Source: CAZOEL01 sp964578835 (GTDB lineage Bacteria > Desulfobacterota > Syntrophobacteria > Syntrophobacterales > Syntrophobacteraceae). Taken from it: a stretch of DNA of 64,000 bases. How positions within the stretch are numbered: position 1 is the stretch's first letter; each line of letters starts with the position of its first letter. Shown one piece after another: positions 61,013-64,000 of this stretch. The notes beneath the pieces are model-generated. The model saw only the letters and a program-made list of their open reading frames with translations, was not told the DNA's origin and ran no database searches. The translations under genes were made by a program, and so were the position numbers. The stretch is taken from positions 93,334 to 157,333 of the forward strand of contig CAZOEL010000003.1 in the NCBI GenBank assembly GCA_964578835.1, given 5' to 3'.

Positions 61013-63769
61013 TTATTTGAATTTCGTCCCAATGGAAGCTTCTCTTGCCGCCCAATCTACAGATGCCGAAAAATCGGCTTCGCTCGATCCCGCGATCTTG
61101 TCTTCATATGCTTGCGCGGAAGGAATGACGATCTCGATACTGGTATAGTTCTCTTCATCAGAAGTGCTCATCTGAATTCCGTAGGACATCGTCCTGGCCA
61201 GCAGCTTTGCAGAATAAGTGCCCAGTCCTGTCCCCGTCTTCTTCCCGAAGGTCTTGTACTTCTCAAAAAAATGCTCTCGCACCTCTTCCGGCACTGTCCC
61301 CTTATTGGCAATGGAAATTATCCTCGGAGCGCCATTCGTGATTTCAAAAATTATCTCCTGCTTTTGCGGAGAAGCCTCGATGGCGTTGACCAATAGATTG
61401 GACAAAAGCTGATAGAGCAGCCTCTCCTCCGCCTCGAAGATAAAAGTCTGTTCTGAATCGGGCTCCTTACCGTCCACGAAAACGCGCAGCGTCAAGCCCT
61501 TCTCGGAAAGCTTCGAGCTGCAATGTTCCCCGAGCTGCGCAATGATGGGGAGAACATCCACGGGAGTAGGGCTATATTCATAGGAGCCCGTCTCCATTTT
61601 GAACAGGTCGAGCGAGTTGTCTATCATCTGCAGCATTGTTATACCGGATTCTTCAATGGACTTGAGCATATCCAATTGCTCCTCGCCAAGATCCCCGGTC
61701 ATTTCGATAAGCTGCGGAAACCCTATGATGGCGTTGAGGGGAGTTTTGAGATCGTGGCGCATGATCCGGTCTACATCCTCCTTGAGCCTCTCCAGGTCCT
61801 TCTTATCGGAAATATCGTCCTTTACAGCCACATAGCTTATAGTCTCGCCTCTTTCATCGCATATCGGAGATATGGACGCCGATTCCCAATAGAGCCCGCC
61901 ATCCTTCTTCTTGTTCACGATCTCACCCCGCCACGTACGGCCTGACGCTATCGTCTCCCACATGCGAAGATAAAACTCCGGTTCATGCTTTCCGGATTTT
62001 AAAACTCGTGGGTTTTGCCCAACCGCTTCCTCTCGAAGATAACCGGTCACCATAGAAAAATGGGGATTGACATAGGTGATGACGCCTTTCATATCGGTAA
62101 TCACAACGGAAACCGGAGCGTTTTCAATCGCGCGGTTCAGAACCCGCAATTCTGCCTCTTTCGCCTTCTGATCGGTGATGTCTATAGCGATTCCCTCTAT
62201 CACATAGTCGTTTCTTTCACTGCTGAAAGCGGCGTATTCGTATATGGCGAGATGTCTTTCCGCACCAGCCGGATCGATATAAGAAACCTCGAATTCTACT
62301 GAAGTGTTGATGCTGCATATCAGGCTTTTGTTTTGATCGCGAATATAGGAGCGAGAATCGGGCGTCCAGTTGATAATCTCTCCCCATTTGGCTCCGAGGG
62401 CCTCTTCGATGGAAAGGTCGCTCAAAAGATGGAATCCGTCGCTTGCGTAAAGCAGACCGCCATCGAACGAATGCGTGAAAAAGACTACCCTGTTCCTTAG
62501 ATAGTGAGTGATATGCTCATAACGTTCCTTGATCTCGCGCAAGGCCTCTTCCGCCAGCCTGCGGTCCGTTATGTCGACCACGGCGCCCGTCATCCGGATG
62601 CTTTTGCCGTCGCCGTCAAATTCCGTTATCCCTTGCTGATGAATATAGCGCACTGAACCGTCAGGACGGACTATCCTATGATCGAGCGCGAAGGGTTCTC
62701 CAGTATCGCGGGACCTGGCGTACGCATCCTTGACGATAGCCCTGTCGTCGGGATGCACCAGGTCTTTGAATGTATCCAGCCAAATAGGAGCGTCTCTACT
62801 CACCCCGGCAATACGGTACGTCTCGTCGGACCACCAAAGAGAGTCCGTAGTCAAATCGAGCTCCCAGTTCCCCATATGCGCTATGGCCTGGGCCTTGTTT
62901 AGCCTTTCCCTCACCCTTTCGATTTCCTGGTTCTTCCTCATGGACTTGTAGGAGGCGAAGACCGCCGCGCCGACCAGTAGCGCCAGCAGACCATGAACCA
63001 ATAAGCCCAAAGGGGGAATGACGGGAATTTTCTCTTTCGCTACGGCCGCGATTTGCCAGGAGCCGGAAGGAAAGGTCACCGGCATGAGCACAGCTTCTTT
63101 TTCCGGATTGAAAAGCTCAGGATCTCCAAAAAACACGTCGCCCCCGGCGCCCTTGCCGTTCATGCCGCGCATGGCCAGATGCAGGTCGGATAATTTGTCG
63201 ACGCCAACTTCTTTGAAAAGGAGATCGGCGTCTATGACTGCCGAAACAAGCCCCCAGAACCGCTTTTCATTTTGGTCTCTGACGTAAACCGGGGCTCTGC
63301 CGATCAGGCCCGAGCCTCCCTGCATCAACTTCAGCGGACCAGCCACGACCATTTCACCCGTTTCCTCAGCAAGACGGGCCTGCTCCCATTGGCTGGGCAC
63401 TTTGCGGAGGTCCACGCCGATCACGGCCTCGTTGCCCTCCAGGGGATACACATAGGTAAAGACAAAATCCGGAAGCGCCCCTAGATTCCTCAACAGGTTG
63501 GGGCGGCGCATGACTTCCTGCGCATAGCGACTAAAGGTTTCGCTAGAGATGTCCGGATTGAGAGATATGAAATTGGCCGAGCCTTGAATGAGCAGCAAAT
63601 TGCCGGTAATCCCTTTTTCTATGCGCGCTCTAAGAGTCGCCAGCTGCGAGGAGACGCTCACTATTCGGTCGTTTTTGAGCCGCTCCATCAACTGATGCTG
63701 CAGAAAGATGTCCAATGACAAAGCGAAAAGGACTATTAGAACGGTCTTCTTAACGAATCTGCTATTCAT
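61013..63769 (-). CDS. Membrane sensor histidine kinase with CHASE and multiple PAS domains
   Basis: About 918 residues from ATG 63769 (GGGGAAGGG just upstream; an ATG five codons earlier is the alternative). TM segment (VLIVLFALSLDIFL), a CHASE-type periplasmic sensor, second TM (GLLVHGLLALLVGAAVFA), then PAS domains: the first ends in VDITDRRLAEEAL, the second in IDITDQKAKEAE, the third in KDDISDKKDLERL. HisKA phospho-acceptor His in IMRHDLKTPLNAIIGF; HATPase with NLLVNAIEAS and GTGLGTYSAKLLA. There is no receiver, and no response regulator is adjacent; one of the orphan receivers at 15574 or 18569 could be a partner. The ligand is unknown. Confidence 0.92.
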   Translation of the reverse strand: MNSRFVKKTVLIVLFALSLDIFLQHQLMERLKNDRIVSVSSQLATLRARIEKGITGNLLLIQGSANFISLNPDISSETFSRYAQEVMRRPNLLRNLGALPDFVFTYVYPLEGNEAVIGVDLRKVPSQWEQARLAEETGEMVVAGPLKLMQGGSGLIGRAPVYVRDQNEKRFWGLVSAVIDADLLFKEVGVDKLSDLHLAMRGMNGKGAGGDVFFGDPELFNPEKEAVLMPVTFPSGSWQIAAVAKEKIPVIPPLGLLVHGLLALLVGAAVFASYKSMRKNQEIERVRERLNKAQAIAHMGNWELDLTTDSLWWSDETYRIAGVSRDAPIWLDTFKDLVHPDDRAIVKDAYARSRDTGEPFALDHRIVRPDGSVRYIHQQGITEFDGDGKSIRMTGAVVDITDRRLAEEALREIKERYEHITHYLRNRVVFFTHSFDGGLLYASDGFHLLSDLSIEEALGAKWGEIINWTPDSRSYIRDQNKSLICSINTSVEFEVSYIDPAGAERHLAIYEYAAFSSERNDYVIEGIAIDITDQKAKEAELRVLNRAIENAPVSVVITDMKGVITYVNPHFSMVTGYLREEAVGQNPRVLKSGKHEPEFYLRMWETIASGRTWRGEIVNKKKDGGLYWESASISPICDERGETISYVAVKDDISDKKDLERLKEDVDRIMRHDLKTPLNAIIGFPQLIEMTGDLGEEQLDMLKSIEESGITMLQMIDNSLDLFKMETGSYEYSPTPVDVLPIIAQLGEHCSSKLSEKGLTLRVFVDGKEPDSEQTFIFEAEERLLYQLLSNLLVNAIEASPQKQEIIFEITNGAPRIISIANKGTVPEEVREHFFEKYKTFGKKTGTGLGTYSAKLLARTMSYGIQMSTSDEENYTSIEIVIPSAQAYEDKIAGSSEADFSASVDWAAREASIGTKFK

Positions 63770-63867
63770 TCCCTTCCCCGTCATCGCGCCGCGCGTTCGA
63801 AGTTGCGTTGCGCGCGGCGAGCCCTACTAGTGGACCGTCAACTTTGAATTTTCCGGTTGCGTTTATT

Positions 63868-63946
63868 CCCTCTCCATCAGGGAGAGACAGGGTGAGGAGA
63901 GATCCTCTTTTAAAAGAATACTTCCCTCACCCCGACCCTCTCCCTC
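63868..63946. repeat. Intergenic inverted repeat
   Basis: GGGAGAG...GGGTGAGG around 63880-63896 is complementary, with small differences, to CCTCACCCC...CTCTCCC at 63924-63944. Such C/T-rich dyads recur between genes in many proteobacteria. They could end transcription or be mobile palindromes. Confidence 0.55.
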
Positions 63947-63958
63947 AATGCTGTTGAA

Positions 63959-64000
63959 TTAAGCATTGGCAGCACTTGCCACCTTCTTAGTCTTAGAAGA
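63959..64000 (-). CDS. Possible 3' end of a further gene
   Basis: On the minus strand the window edge reads SSKTKKVASAANA and then TAA at 63961-63959. A Lys/Ala-rich tail before a stop and a repeat element could be the end of a gene entering from beyond the window. Too short to identify. Confidence 0.25.
   Translation of the reverse strand, partial: SSKTKKVASAANA

Noticed and set aside
1..64000. CRISPR array, prophage or insertion sequence
   Set aside because: No direct-repeat/spacer periodicity, transposase, integrase or phage structural genes were seen; the short repeats found are tandem or palindromic only.

Overview
The window reads as a draft-assembly piece (one 100-N gap) from an anaerobic deltaproteobacterium (Desulfobacterota), probably a sulfate reducer or syntroph. 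That placement is inferred from two ~1,000-residue HdrA-like flavoproteins, three MvhD-like proteins, an NfnAB/Sud-type transhydrogenase, split TauE/SafE transporters, a CsrA/FliW pair and a SelB-type elongation factor. No rRNA is present, so the genus is not resolved.

Layout. 1-2.3 kb: csrA-fliW-(prmA) operon and an HDOD protein. 2.5-5.6 kb: a membrane-anchored J-domain protein with three extracytoplasmic repeats, then an acyl-CoA dehydrogenase. 5.7-10.4 kb: a giant secreted subtilase whose repeat region is broken by the assembly gap. 11 kb: a DUF1573 lipoprotein gene with an in-frame UGA exactly where the family has its conserved cysteine. 11.8-18 kb: a phosphatase-YkgJ fusion, a PEP-synthase-like protein with a receiver, and a two-gene TauE/SafE transporter. 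18.5-22.6 kb: receiver, ferredoxin, GltD-like oxidoreductase, fabD. 23-27.3 kb: an orphan promoter-RNA-terminator unit, a TonB receptor and DUF4198 proteins, ending at a two-gene BREX remnant (brxB-pglZ). 30.5-40 kb: SYLF protein, CzcCBA metal efflux, an ArsR/thioredoxin pair, and a CDP-alcohol phosphotransferase with a nucleotidyltransferase.

40.3-60.4 kb: about 20 kb, all on the minus strand, of Hdr/Mvh/Nfn electron-transfer genes. In transcription order: leader B, hdrA1, mvhD-HTH, leader A, a tRNASec-like tRNA, mvhD2, an unknown gene, selB-like, a NuoG/FdhA-like gene, nfnA, nfnB, hdrA2, mvhD3, an Fe-S protein, a TIM-barrel protein, hdrD-like. I infer a flavin-based electron bifurcation or confurcation module linking NAD(P)H, ferredoxin and thiol/disulfide or quinone-side carriers. 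After it come a HAD-type protein and a multi-PAS sensor kinase.

The most unusual material is in this cluster. The tRNA has tRNASec architecture (8-bp acceptor, long variable arm) but a cysteine anticodon GCA, U73 and a 4-bp T-stem with one bulge. It sits just upstream of an operon that contains a SelB-like factor, whose gene is translationally coupled to an unrecognised protein. Two homologous ~170-nt structured leaders precede the two Hdr/Mvh transcription units. Each starts with a ribosome binding site and a tiny ORF of pattern MHxxFGFT that ends in UGA. With the UGA-interrupted DUF1573 gene, this suggests a specialised cysteine/selenocysteine recoding and sensing system tied to redox enzymes.
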